43,680 nt of DNA. Origin: Paenibacillus agaridevorans. Its GTDB lineage: Bacteria > Bacillota > Bacilli > Paenibacillales > Paenibacillaceae. Shown here in pieces: positions 8,136-16,164 of the stretch (its first letter is position 1; each line of letters begins with the position of its first letter). Both the position numbers and the translations under genes were made by a program. The notes beneath the pieces were generated by a model. It was not told the origin of the DNA, searched no databases, and was given only the letters and a program-made list of their open reading frames with translations. The stretch is taken from positions 32,418 through 76,097 of the forward strand of contig NZ_BDQX01000051.1 in NCBI RefSeq assembly GCF_003112455.1, read 5' to 3'.

Positions 8136-8228
8136 CTACTTCTTAAATTTAGATTTCAAAACCACGATTAAACCGCCGATACAAATGCCAACTATGGCCC
8201 AACCTGCAATAAACAATACTGACTCCAT
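8136..8228 (-). CDS. Predicted 30-aa single-pass membrane peptide
   Basis: An open frame encoding MESVLFIAGWAIVGICIGGL followed by IVVLKSKFKK: one hydrophobic helix and a basic C-terminal tail, a plausible inner-membrane peptide with its tail in the cytosol. A GTGAGGGG ribosome binding site lies 8 bases before the ATG. It begins 27 bp after the mqnC stop on the same strand and ahead of the operon terminator, so co-transcription with mqnC is likely. I do not recognise the family and infer no function. An earlier ATG (8234) gives a different, non-hydrophobic frame and is less convincing. Confidence 0.6.
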   Translation of the reverse strand: MESVLFIAGWAIVGICIGGLIVVLKSKFKK

Positions 8229-8255
8229 GGTTCATGCCCCTCACTTGGCACAATA

Positions 8256-9392
8256 TTAGTTTTGCATGACAAAGTCCTTATCGGCCTTGTCGGCCTCGTG
8301 GAACATGCGCAAAATATTGTATTTGGTATCGCGCTGCGCCGGGATTTTGCCGGATTCGCGGATCAGTTGCAGAATCAGCTCGATGTTTACCTTATGTGTC
8401 GTGCCTGCAGCCGATACAACATTCTCCTCAATCATCGTGCTTCCGAAGTCGTTGCACCCGTAAGATAACGACAGCTTGCCCATCTCCGGCCCCATCGTGA
8501 CCCAAGAGGATTGGAAGTTCGGAATGTTGTCCAACATAATGCGGCTTACCGCCACGATACGGAGATATTCCTCCGGCTTTGCCTTCTCGAGCTTGAGATT
8601 CGTATTATCCGGCTGAAACGGCCAGGAGATGAAAGCCAGGAAGCCCGGCGAAGGATAACCCATCGCTTTTACTTTATCCTGCTCGTCCCGGATTCGCATC
8701 ATATGAAGCGCACGTTCCTCGATCGTCTCGCCAAGGCCGTACACCATCGTCGCGGTTGTATTCATGCCGTGTCGATGGGCGGAGTTCATCACGTCCATCC
8801 AATCCGTCCAAGAGCCCTTCATCCGACTGATCTTTCTGCGCGTACGGTCATCCAGAATTTCGGCGCCGCCTCCGGGCAGCGAGTCCAGTCCAGCCGCATG
8901 CAGCTGAGCAACGACCTCGTCGAGAGACAGCCCTTCGGACACCACCTTCATCTTTTGAATCTCCGCCGGCGAAAAGGAATGCATCGTAATGTCGGGGAAC
9001 CTCGCCTTGATTTTGCGAAGCAGATCGGTGTAATAAGTGAATGGCAGGTTAGGATTCGTGCCGCCTTGCATCAAAATTTCCGTGCCGCCGACGTCGATCG
9101 TCTCCTGAATTTTGCTCAGGATGACCTCATCGTCAAGCACGTAGCCTTCCTTGGAGTTCGGTGCGCGGTAGAACGCGCAGAACCGGCAATAAACATCGCA
9201 TACATTCGTATAGTTAACGTTCCGACCGACCACGAAGGTCGTTATCGGCTCGGGGTGGCGCCTCAACATTAATTCGTTCGCAACGCGGCCCATCTTCTCG
9301 ATCTGATCGGAGGCAAGCAGCTCCATGCCTTCCTCCTGACCGATACGCTCACCGCGCAAGGCTTTATCCAATATTCGGTCGATTGTGCTCAT
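8256..9392 (-). CDS. mqnC: Cyclic dehypoxanthinyl futalosine synthase (radical SAM)
   Basis: A 378-aa radical SAM enzyme of the futalosine route to menaquinone. MqnC cyclises dehypoxanthine futalosine to the spiro cyclic form. The [4Fe-4S]-binding CxxxCxxC is visible as CDVYCRFCAFYR at about residues 65-76, preceded by VNYTNV as in MqnC. The C-terminal part has the family stretches FISWPFQPDNTNL, WVTMGPEMGKLSLSYGCNDF and STMIEENVVSAAGT. Its sister MqnE has a different cluster context, so MqnC is preferred. No other mqn gene is in the window; the pathway is therefore dispersed. A 30-aa membrane peptide follows in the same transcript. I found no convincing promoter in the 9393-9530 gap. Confidence 0.92.
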   Translation of the reverse strand: MSTIDRILDKALRGERIGQEEGMELLASDQIEKMGRVANELMLRRHPEPITTFVVGRNVNYTNVCDVYCRFCAFYRAPNSKEGYVLDDEVILSKIQETIDVGGTEILMQGGTNPNLPFTYYTDLLRKIKARFPDITMHSFSPAEIQKMKVVSEGLSLDEVVAQLHAAGLDSLPGGGAEILDDRTRRKISRMKGSWTDWMDVMNSAHRHGMNTTATMVYGLGETIEERALHMMRIRDEQDKVKAMGYPSPGFLAFISWPFQPDNTNLKLEKAKPEEYLRIVAVSRIMLDNIPNFQSSWVTMGPEMGKLSLSYGCNDFGSTMIEENVVSAAGTTHKVNIELILQLIRESGKIPAQRDTKYNILRMFHEADKADKDFVMQN

Positions 9393-9531
9393 TCGCCTTC
9401 ATCTCCCCCATCCGTGATAGTCATAATACTTAATCCTACCACACATTCGCGGGGCTAGCTATCATTCTGGGCGAAGGCAATCGTGACAAATTAGAGACAG
9501 AAATCAATAGAATGGATTAGTTGCCCTCCGC

Positions 9532-9556
9532 AAAACAGCTATGATTGCCTAGCTGC
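9532..9556 (-). terminator. Weak terminator at the glycerate kinase stop
   Basis: On the minus strand CAGCTA and TAGCTG arms form a short hairpin followed by TTTTG, overlapping the glycerate kinase stop codon. Stem is only about 6 bp, so efficiency is doubtful. Confidence 0.4.
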
Positions 9557-10774
9557 TTCCGCGGAGCGAATGAGTCGAAACGTCTCTCCGACTGCCAGCT
9601 TTAACAGAGGTCCGGCTTGCTCTATGCATTGTTCCAGCTTTGCGGGTTCCTTCACGATGGAGAAGCAGCCCGCGAAGTGCGGAGCCAGATCCGTAATACC
9701 GTCCCCCAGGCTGCCCGACATAAGAATACAGCGTGCTCCGGACTGCCGCGCGGCTTCGGCGACTCGCATGGGCAGCTTGCCATGCAGCGTCTGCCGGTCG
9801 CTCCTGCCTTCGCCAGTTACGATCCAGTCGGCGCCGCTCGCCCTGTCCGCGAACCCCGCTCGGGACATCATCCAATCCGCGCCGCTTGCCGCTTCTCCCC
9901 CGAGTGCCATGAGGGCGAAGCCAAGGCCTCCGGCGGCGCCGGCGCCGGGCCTGTCCCGTAGGAGCGTCCGCGAATGCGAGCTTGATTGCGATTGCGAAGC
10001 CGCTTGCAGCTGCATCTTTGCCACATGCCGACTTTGATAGGACGGCAGTTCCTCAAGCGCCTCTTCCAGCAAAGAGCCGTACAACAACATCGCTTGATCC
10101 AGCGGAGCCGCCAGTTCTTCCGTAACGCCTTTCTGCCTGCCGTATATGTACGTGGCGCCAAGCTCGCCGCATAACGGATTATCGACGTCGGTTGCGATCG
10201 TAATCCGGCATTCGGATAACCGTTCGTCCAGTCCCGCCAGCGACATGGACGCCAGCTTCAGCATGTCGCCTCCGGAGCCGTTCAATCTGTTCCCCTCAGC
10301 ATCGAGAAACTCGGCGCCAAGCGCGGCAAGCATACCCATTCCGCCATCATTGACAGCGCTGCCGCCCAGCCCGACCGCGAAGCGCCGTATGCCCATGTCC
10401 AGCAGTTCCGTAATAACCTCGCCGATTCCGGTCGAAGTGGCCGCAAGCGGGTCCAAACTGCCTGCCGGCATCATCGTAAGTCCGCATATCGAAGCGGATT
10501 CCAACACAGCCGTCCTTTCTCCGTCTCTATCGGGAATCAACGCGACAGGACTATTGACGGACTCTCTCAGCGGACCGGATGTCCGCAAATTGATGAGCTC
10601 GCCCTTTGAGGCATACGCGACGGCCTCAACCGTGCCTTCGCCGCCATCCGCTAGTGGAATGACGTCGCATTCCGCGTCGGGATTGATCTCCCGAATGGCT
10701 TCGGCCGCGATGGTTCCCGCATCCAGCGAGCTTAAGCTCCCCTTGAACGAATCAAAAGCCAGCAGTACCTTCAT
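9539..10774 (-). CDS. glxK: Glycerate kinase (GarK/GlxK family)
   Basis: A 411-aa kinase that phosphorylates D-glycerate with ATP, the last step of glycerate and glyoxylate assimilation. The N-terminus MKVLLAFDSFKGSLSS and the motifs PLADGGEGTVE, VGLGGSAVNDGGMGML and DVDNPLCGELGA are diagnostic. The C-terminal VTGEGRSDRQTLHGKLP segment is typical as well. Compared with the usual ~380 residues it has an extra low-complexity stretch at about 246-273 rich in Gln/Ser and basic residues, just before PGAGAAGGLGFAL. Start supported by a GGGAGAG upstream. It lies 162 bp downstream of a tartronate-semialdehyde-type reductase on the same strand, which would supply its substrate. Confidence 0.93.
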   Translation of the reverse strand: MKVLLAFDSFKGSLSSLDAGTIAAEAIREINPDAECDVIPLADGGEGTVEAVAYASKGELINLRTSGPLRESVNSPVALIPDRDGERTAVLESASICGLTMMPAGSLDPLAATSTGIGEVITELLDMGIRRFAVGLGGSAVNDGGMGMLAALGAEFLDAEGNRLNGSGGDMLKLASMSLAGLDERLSECRITIATDVDNPLCGELGATYIYGRQKGVTEELAAPLDQAMLLYGSLLEEALEELPSYQSRHVAKMQLQAASQSQSSSHSRTLLRDRPGAGAAGGLGFALMALGGEAASGADWMMSRAGFADRASGADWIVTGEGRSDRQTLHGKLPMRVAEAARQSGARCILMSGSLGDGITDLAPHFAGCFSIVKEPAKLEQCIEQAGPLLKLAVGETFRLIRSAEAARQS

Positions 10775-10936
10775 CTCAACACTCTCCCGTTTCTTATGCT
10801 CCTTGCCTGACGAGCAACGTCGACAAGCTCACCTTTGCTTGACGCTTGGCGCTTTCGATCGCGCCAGTATCAATCATCGCCACGCTTGATTAAAGCGCGT
10901 ATCGGCAGCTGCTTCTTCCCGGTTCCTCCCAGTTTG

Positions 10937-11815
10937 TCAGTCCCAAGCCAGGTACAACGCATGCGTCCCCTTGTCCGCAAGTCCGGCATCCGCCAGACGT
11001 CCATAGAGTTCCTTTGCCAGCGACAATCCCGGAAGCTCGATGCCCATCTCCGCCGCAGCGTCCAGCGCGATCCCCATATCCTTAATAAAATGTTTTACAA
11101 AGAAACCCGGCTCGAAATTGCCGGCAATGACGCGCGGAGCCAAATTCGAGAGCGACCAGCTGCCCGCCGCTCCGGATTCGATGCTGCGAAGCACGCTCTC
11201 CAAATTCAGGCCCGCGTGTTTGGCGTATACAAGCGCCTCGCAGACGCCGATCATATTGGAAGCGATCGCGATCTGATTGACCATCTTCGTATGCTGGCCC
11301 GCTCCGGGGCCTCCTTGCAGCACGATGTTTTTGCCCATGAGCGACAGAAGCGGCTGCACCTCCGTAAAGGCGGCCTCGTCCCCCCCCACCATGATCGACA
11401 GCGCCGCGTTGCGCGCTCCGATATCGCCGCCCGAAACGGGAGCGTCGAGGGAATGTTGACCTGCAGCGGCCGCAGCTTCGTGAATGCGAACGGCAAGCGC
11501 GGGGCTGGAGGTCGTCATATCGATCAAGTAGGTGCCCGGCTTGGCCGATCCGATAATGCCGCGTTCGCTCAAGTAAATATCCTCAACGTCGCTCGGATAA
11601 CCGACGATCGTAATAATGGCGCCGCAAACCGAAGCCAGCTCGCCCGGCGAATCATGCCAAACCATGCCCAGTTCCAGCAGCTCTGCCGCCTTCTCCTTCG
11701 TTCTCGTATAAATATGAACCTCGTAACCTCCGTTCAGCAGATGTTTCGCCATGCTGCTGCCCATAACGCCCGTTCCGACAAAACCAACCTTGGTCGCGGC
11801 AGGACTGATCGCCAT
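10937..11815 (-). CDS. garR: NAD(P)-dependent 2-hydroxy-3-oxopropionate reductase-type dehydrogenase
   Basis: A 292-aa beta-hydroxyacid dehydrogenase. The N-terminal Rossmann fold carries GFVGTGVMGSSMAKHL (about 10-25), the substrate-binding motif DAPVSGGDIGA lies near 123-133, and the catalytic Lys sits in GAGQHTKMVNQ (near 173). A cofactor-side motif, FFVKHFIKDMGIALD, follows. The family includes 3-hydroxyisobutyrate dehydrogenase and tartronate semialdehyde reductase. The downstream glycerate kinase favours tartronate semialdehyde to D-glycerate. Start supported by AAGGAGAGG six bases upstream. Specificity is inferred from the neighbour, so the symbol is provisional. Confidence 0.85.
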   Translation of the reverse strand: MAISPAATKVGFVGTGVMGSSMAKHLLNGGYEVHIYTRTKEKAAELLELGMVWHDSPGELASVCGAIITIVGYPSDVEDIYLSERGIIGSAKPGTYLIDMTTSSPALAVRIHEAAAAAGQHSLDAPVSGGDIGARNAALSIMVGGDEAAFTEVQPLLSLMGKNIVLQGGPGAGQHTKMVNQIAIASNMIGVCEALVYAKHAGLNLESVLRSIESGAAGSWSLSNLAPRVIAGNFEPGFFVKHFIKDMGIALDAAAEMGIELPGLSLAKELYGRLADAGLADKGTHALYLAWD

Positions 11816-11872
11816 CGCTATCCTCTCCTTTATCCAATCATTCTCGAAGTCATTGCTAACTTTCGTCTATTA

Positions 11873-12049
11873 TCAGGCTAGCTTGACCGCTTCCCTTACG
11901 TCAAGTCGTTTCACCGTAAATCTCGGTCCCCAGTCCGCATATTCGTACTCGTACTTGAAAGGCAACCCTGCGCCTTTTCCAGTTTCCCAAGGTCCGTTAG
12001 ATTCTGGGCCGATCCATATTCTATAGGTGTAACACCGTTCGTTATCCAC
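11873..12049 (-). CDS. Hypothetical 58-aa protein, aromatic-rich
   Basis: An open frame starting at a GTG and reading VDNERCYTYRIWIGPESNG, then PWETGKGAGLPFKYEYEYAD, WGPRFTVKRLDVREAVKLA. It has a high Trp/Tyr/Gly content, balanced charges and no signal or membrane segment; it reads like a real small soluble protein. It lies 57 bp upstream of the reductase gene on the same strand. The ribosome binding site is unconvincing and an in-frame TGA precedes the GTG by a few codons, so it could be the 3' remnant of a longer lost gene. I do not recognise a family. Confidence 0.4.
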   Translation of the reverse strand: MDNERCYTYRIWIGPESNGPWETGKGAGLPFKYEYEYADWGPRFTVKRLDVREAVKLA

Positions 12050-12082
12050 CTTCGAAATGTTGCATCATTTCTTAAACGATAA

Positions 12083-12106
12083 CAAAAGCCGCCCGGAAGG
12101 GCGGCT
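12083..12106 (-). terminator. Intrinsic terminator after metI
   Basis: A near-perfect GCCGCCC/GGGCGGC hairpin with a 4-nt loop (12087-12106), followed on the minus strand by TTTTGTT. It lies about 90 bp past the metI stop. Confidence 0.8.
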
Positions 12107-12195
12107 GCATATACTTTTTAAATGTTCATATAAAAGAGCTTGTCCAGGAGAGCTCATATCTTGCACTTGCTCCAATGCGGCTCTCTATTGCCCCA

Positions 12196-13356
12196 CTATT
12201 GCTCCTCGATCTCCAGCTTCGCCGCGTCGAGCGCCTGCGACAGGTCGGCAATGAGATCCTCGACGTGCTCGATGCCGACGGAGAAACGAAGGAGTCTGTC
12301 GTCAACGCCGACAGCCTTGCGTATTTCTTCGGGAATGTCCGCATGCGTCTGCATAGCCGGGTACGTCATCAGCGATTCCACGCCGCCCAGGCTCTCCGCG
12401 AACGCGATCAGCTTGATATGGCGGAGGATCGGCTCGACATACCGGGCGTCCTTCAGACGGAACGAGAAGATGCCGGTGTTGCCGGAGGACTGGCGATTTT
12501 GAACGTCATGTCCGGGATGATGCTTCAACGCCGGATAATACACTTCCTCGATCGCCGGATGCTCCATCAGATATTCAGAAATTTTCGTCGCGTTGAATTG
12601 ATGGCGTTCCATCCGCAGAGCGAGCGTCTTCATGCCTCTCATTAGCAGCCAGGAATCCTGAGGCCCCAATACGGCTCCGATGGAGTTGTGAAGAATGGCC
12701 ATCTCCTTCGACAGCTCCTCGCCCTTCGTCACGATCAGTCCCGCCAGAACGTCGTTATGTCCGCCGAGATATTTGGTCGCGCTATGTACGACAATGTCCG
12801 CGCCAAGCTCGATTGGGCGTTGCAAGTAAGGCGTTAGCAGCGTATTGTCCACAATGGTCAACAGTCCTTTTGACTTCGCCCAGTTGCACACCCGCTCTAG
12901 GTCCGTAATCATCATGAGCGGATTGGTCGGCGTCTCGATCAAGACCGCCTTCGTGTTTTCTTGCAGCAGAGAAGACATGCCGTCGATATCGTTCGTGTCG
13001 ACATAGGATGCCGTGACGCCAAATCGCTTCATAACTCTCTCGAGCAGACGGTACGTTCCGCCATACAGGTCTAGCGATACGATCAGATGATCGCCCTGAC
13101 TAAAGTAAGCGAAGATCGTCTGCAAAGCCGCCATGCCGGAGCTGCAGGCGAATGCCGCATCTCCGGATTCCAGCTGAGCTGCCGCTTCCTCCAGCACCGA
13201 ACGCGTCGGGTTTTTCGTGCGGGAATAGTCGAAGCCCGTGCTTTGCCCCAATTGCGGATGGCGAAATGCTGTGGATTGATAGACGGGAAAGCTGACCGCT
13301 CCCGTTACAGGCTCCTTGATGGAGCCGATTTGCGCCAATTGACTTTCGATTTTCAT
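12196..13356 (-). CDS. metI: Cystathionine gamma-synthase / O-acetylhomoserine thiolyase
   Basis: A 386-aa PLP enzyme joining an activated homoserine ester with cysteine (or sulfide) in methionine synthesis. The PLP lysine lies in HSATKYLGGHND (about residue 195), with SSGMAALQTI, DLYGGTYRL and VDNTLLTPYLQRP as further family motifs. The sequence runs in close parallel to B. subtilis MetI (KLAQIG, FDYSRTKNPTR, GPQDSWLLMRGMKTL, CFAESLGGVES-like stretch). It lies downstream of metA on the same strand and is probably covered by the same SAM riboswitch. The AAGGGAG ribosome binding site is 13 nt from the ATG, longer than ideal. MetC-type cystathionine lyase is a less likely alternative. Confidence 0.9.
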   Translation of the reverse strand: MKIESQLAQIGSIKEPVTGAVSFPVYQSTAFRHPQLGQSTGFDYSRTKNPTRSVLEEAAAQLESGDAAFACSSGMAALQTIFAYFSQGDHLIVSLDLYGGTYRLLERVMKRFGVTASYVDTNDIDGMSSLLQENTKAVLIETPTNPLMMITDLERVCNWAKSKGLLTIVDNTLLTPYLQRPIELGADIVVHSATKYLGGHNDVLAGLIVTKGEELSKEMAILHNSIGAVLGPQDSWLLMRGMKTLALRMERHQFNATKISEYLMEHPAIEEVYYPALKHHPGHDVQNRQSSGNTGIFSFRLKDARYVEPILRHIKLIAFAESLGGVESLMTYPAMQTHADIPEEIRKAVGVDDRLLRFSVGIEHVEDLIADLSQALDAAKLEIEEQ

Positions 13357-13418
13357 CTGTACGTCGCAACTCCCTTACATATCGAATTGAGGTACCTCTA
13401 CCCCTGCCTCTCGAAAAT

Positions 13419-13449
13419 GAGCGGCTTAGCTTTGAAGCTAAGCCGCTTC
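13419..13449 (-). terminator. Strong hairpin between metA and metI
   Basis: GCGGCTTAGC-TTTGAA-GCTAAGCCGC (13421-13446), a perfect 10-bp stem extended by further pairs. On the minus strand it is followed by CATTTTCG, a poor T tract. It may be a partial terminator or an mRNA-processing or stability hairpin that lowers metI relative to metA. Direction is not certain. Confidence 0.5.
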
Positions 13450-13504
13450 GGAAGCAAGGTTGTTTTTATCGCCAAAAAGAATGATCTTCTTTGCGCTTAA
13501 AATC

Positions 13505-14422
13505 TCAGATGCCCGCGCCCAGCTCGTAAGGCGTCTGCTGGTATACGTAATAGTTCAACCAGTTGGAGAAGAGCAGATTCGCGTGAGCCCTCCATGTCGA
13601 CAATGGCACCCGGTCCGGATTATCGCCCGGGAAATAATTGCGCGGCAGCTCGATGTCCATGCCCTTTGCCACGTCGCGATCGTATTCGAATTTCAACGAA
13701 TTCGGATCGTATTCGGAGTGACCCGTTACGAAAATTTGGCGGCCGTCGCGCGAGGCGACGATATAGATGCCGGATTCTTCGGATTCCGACAGAATCTCCA
13801 GCTTTTCGACGGCTTCGATATCTTCGCGGCGAACCTCCGTATGGCGCGATTGCGGAACGTAGAACAGCTCGTCAAACCCTCTCAACAGCGACACGTTGCG
13901 TTTTTCGACGGTGTGCGGGAAGACGCCGAATATTTTGGCATCCAGATTGTACTTCGGCACTCCGAAGTGATGGTACAAGCCCGCCTGCGAGGCCCAACAG
14001 ATATGAAATGTCGATGTGACATGGGTTTTGGTCCACTCCATGATTTCCTTTAATTCTTCCCAGTAGTTCACTTCCTCGAACGGCAGATGCTCTACCGGAG
14101 CGCCCGTGATGATCATGCCGTCGAAATAATAATGCGCAATTTCGTCGAACGTTTTGTAGAACGACTGCAGATGCTCTGCCGACGTGTTCTTCGAAGTATG
14201 CGTACGGGGATGGAGAAGCACAACCTCGACTTGAAGCGGCGTGTTGCCGATTAGGCGAAGCAGCTGCGTCTCTGTCGTTTCCTTGGTCGGCATGAGGTTC
14301 AATATCGCGATTCGAAGTGGACGAATATCCTGGTGGTAAGCCACGCTCTCGTCCATGACGAAGATGTTCTCGTTGTTCAGTATTTCCTTTGCTGGCAAGT
14401 GATCCGGCACTTTAATCGGCAT
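13505..14422 (-). CDS. metA: Homoserine O-acetyltransferase (MetA family)
   Basis: A 305-aa MetA-family homoserine acyltransferase, the first committed step of methionine synthesis. The catalytic Cys142 is in [10 protein letters not shown]; His235 and Glu237 are in VTGHSEYDP. Residue 111 is Glu ([10 protein letters not shown]). Structural work on this family showed that Glu111 (as in Bacillus cereus) selects acetyl-CoA, whereas Gly111 (E. coli) selects succinyl-CoA, so despite the usual name this should be an acetyltransferase. The start at 14422 has AAGGAGGA at good spacing; a longer reading from 14452 would begin inside the riboswitch terminator. Controlled by the S-box just upstream; metI follows. 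Confidence 0.95.
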   Translation of the reverse strand: MPIKVPDHLPAKEILNNENIFVMDESVAYHQDIRPLRIAILNLMPTKETTETQLLRLIGNTPLQVEVVLLHPRTHTSKNTSAEHLQSFYKTFDEIAHYYFDGMIITGAPVEHLPFEEVNYWEELKEIMEWTKTHVTSTFHICWASQAGLYHHFGVPKYNLDAKIFGVFPHTVEKRNVSLLRGFDELFYVPQSRHTEVRREDIEAVEKLEILSESEESGIYIVASRDGRQIFVTGHSEYDPNSLKFEYDRDVAKGMDIELPRNYFPGDNPDRVPLSTWRAHANLLFSNWLNYYVYQQTPYELGAGI

Positions 14423-14448
14423 ATTGATTCCTCCTTGGTGTGCGAGCA

Positions 14449-14613
14449 ACAAAAAAGACCCCTTCTGCGTGAGAAAAGGTCGTCTGCTCGGTAAAGAAGC
14501 CGTCTCCCTTTCTCATCTCTCAGAAACATTACGTCTCCGCAAGAATTAGCACCGTGCTATTACGCCGGTTGCCGGGCTTCATCGGGCTGGTCCCTCCGCC
14601 TGCTCTTGATAAG
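14449..14613 (-). promoter_or_regulatory. SAM-I (S-box) riboswitch of metA
   Basis: On the minus strand the S-box landmarks are in order: CTTATCAAGAG (14603-14613), GGCGGAGGGACCAGCCCGAT, GAAGCCCGGCAACC, then GGTGCTAATTCTTGC and the closing GAGAGATGAG. A terminator hairpin (14456-14482) and a T run (14450-14456) follow, 27 bp before the start codon. SAM binding should terminate transcription of metA and metI. Confidence 0.97.
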
Positions 14614-14653
14614 AAAGTAGTCTATTCAATTGTTGCTTGCTTAATTAACTTAC

Positions 14654-14682
14654 ACTTTAATGCATTCCGTTATTCCCGTCAA
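14654..14682 (-). promoter_or_regulatory. Sigma-A promoter of metA
   Basis: On the minus strand TTGACG (14677-14682), a 17-bp spacer, TAAAGT (14654-14659), about 40 bp before the S-box aptamer. Confidence 0.65.
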
Positions 14683-14758
14683 GAGCCTCTTTTGCATATG
14701 CTGGTATTCGGTAAGTCTTCCCTCGGCATAGGCGCTATTGTTAAGGCATTATTAATCC

Positions 14759-14788
14759 TTGAATGTTGTCTTCCCACCGGAGTATACT
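14759..14788 (+). promoter_or_regulatory. Sigma-A-like promoter before the small ORF/corA
   Basis: TTGAAT (14759-14764), an 18-bp spacer, TATACT (14783-14788). It precedes the 37-aa ORF by about 40 bp and probably serves corA too. Confidence 0.55.
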
Positions 14789-14829
14789 AGACAAGAATTG
14801 GACCTGTATTCGACAAAATAAAGGAGTGT

Positions 14830-14943
14830 ATGGCGATTATGGAAGGCGATAGACCAGAGCCCGAACCGAACCCCAGCAAGGAAGCCGGCTGGATGTCCCA
14901 AGCGAAGCAATGCCCCTTCGATTACCCATACGCTCCGACTTGA
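14830..14943 (+). CDS. Hypothetical 37-aa acidic, proline-rich peptide
   Basis: An open frame reading MAIMEGDRPEPEPNPSKEAG, then WMSQAKQCPFDYPYAPT. AAAGGAG precedes the ATG but at only 3-4 bases, so the second ATG (codon 4, about 12 bases away) is also possible. A promoter-like pair sits about 40 bp upstream and corA follows 94 bp downstream on the same strand, so the peptide may be translated from the corA leader. There is no membrane segment and no family I recognise. It could instead be a non-functional open frame in a long 5' UTR. Confidence 0.4.
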   Translation: MAIMEGDRPEPEPNPSKEAGWMSQAKQCPFDYPYAPT

Positions 14944-15037
14944 TCTCATATATCCCGGAATGTAAGGCGTAATGAAGTGCCGCAGACCTCTCTTTGGCGC
15001 CAACCTGCCTCCTGCCACACGAGAGGAGTAACAGACG

Positions 15038-15973
15038 ATGAAAATCAGACATGTAAAAAACGGCGTGTTCACAACCGTCGACAATATTGAAGAAACGCTC
15101 GTCGCGCCTTCGGAAGGATTTTTTTGGATCGACGCCGATGTGGAGGATCTTGCCGTCCTGCAGCCCCTGTTCGGCATGCACGACCTCGCTGTCGAGGATT
15201 GCCTGCAAGAAGAGGAGCAGCGTCCCAAGATCGAAATATACGAAGCTCATTATTTTATTGTTATTAACAGCATCCGATTTGACGATGAAGAAATTTTCCT
15301 ACGCGCTCTTAACATCTTCCTGGGCCAACATTATATCATTACGGTCACGAAGCAAAAAATCAACGAGCTCCGTACAGTAAAGCCGATTTTATGGGAGCAA
15401 GAGGTCTGTCGCCCGGATCAGTTTCTGTACTACCTGGTCGACCTTGTTGTCGACAGCTACTTCTCTGTCGGCGACCGTATCGATAACCGGATCGAAACGT
15501 TAGAGGAAGATATTCTGATGCATACCAAGAAGTCGCATCTTAACGAAATTATCGGTCTGCGCGGTGAAATCCTTTGGGTAAAGAAGGTGCTGGGTCCTCA
15601 GCGCGAGGTCATCTTTACGCTCAACAAAAAAGAATTGAAGCTGATCGACGACCAATTGCAGAAGTACTTCAGAGACGTATACGAGAATTCGCTAAAGATC
15701 GCGGAGTCGTTCGAAACCTATCGCGACCTGATGGGCAACTTGCGCGAGGCGTATCAGTCCAGTCTATCCAGCAGGGCGAACGAGATCATGCGCGTGTTTA
15801 CAGCGATTACGACCATCTTTATGCCCCTTACTTTCCTGACGGGCATCTACGGGATGAACTTCGACGCGATACCGGGCATCCATTATCGTTACGGCGCCTA
15901 TGTCCTTCTTGGCATTATGCTCCTGCTGGGATGCAGCATGTACTTCATCTTCCGCAAAAAAGAATGGCTCTAG
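15038..15973 (+). CDS. corA: CorA family magnesium/divalent cation transporter
   Basis: A 311-aa CorA channel, which works as a pentamer for Mg2+ (or Co2+/Ni2+) uptake. A large N-terminal cytoplasmic alpha/beta domain and long stalk helix (to about 245) are followed by two C-terminal membrane helices. The signature YGMNF lies at the end of the first (about 270), and a short loop plus a basic tail (RKKEWL) close the protein. AVEDCLQEEEQRPKIE and FLVDL-like segments match the family. The start has AGAGGAG at 9 bases. A terminator overlaps the stop codon, so the gene ends its transcript. Confidence 0.95.
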   Translation: MKIRHVKNGVFTTVDNIEETLVAPSEGFFWIDADVEDLAVLQPLFGMHDLAVEDCLQEEEQRPKIEIYEAHYFIVINSIRFDDEEIFLRALNIFLGQHYIITVTKQKINELRTVKPILWEQEVCRPDQFLYYLVDLVVDSYFSVGDRIDNRIETLEEDILMHTKKSHLNEIIGLRGEILWVKKVLGPQREVIFTLNKKELKLIDDQLQKYFRDVYENSLKIAESFETYRDLMGNLREAYQSSLSSRANEIMRVFTAITTIFMPLTFLTGIYGMNFDAIPGIHYRYGAYVLLGIMLLLGCSMYFIFRKKEWL

Positions 15974-15997
15974 CAGCACTGCTGCTGGAGTTTTTTT
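15968..15997 (+). terminator. Intrinsic terminator of corA
   Basis: CTC-t-AGCAGC, a 3-nt loop and GCTGCT-g-GAG, then seven T's. The left arm overlaps the last corA codons and stop. Confidence 0.85.
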
Positions 15998-16080
15998 ATT
16001 TCTCCCGGAATTAAACTTACTGAACCACCGCCAAGGATAGCGCCGGACGTTTCACCTCGGTTTAAGGATCATTTCCCCTT

Positions 16081-16110
16081 TTGCCGAAATCCGCGGTTGT
16101 AAGTTATAAT
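16081..16110 (+). promoter_or_regulatory. Sigma-A promoter of the LysR gene
   Basis: TTGCCG (16081-16086), an 18-bp spacer, perfect TATAAT (16105-16110), about 55 bp before the start codon. Confidence 0.6.
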
Positions 16111-16164
16111 AGATAATTATGCCCAGTGACATTCGGCAATGTCGAAAGGGGGAATCAACTGGAC

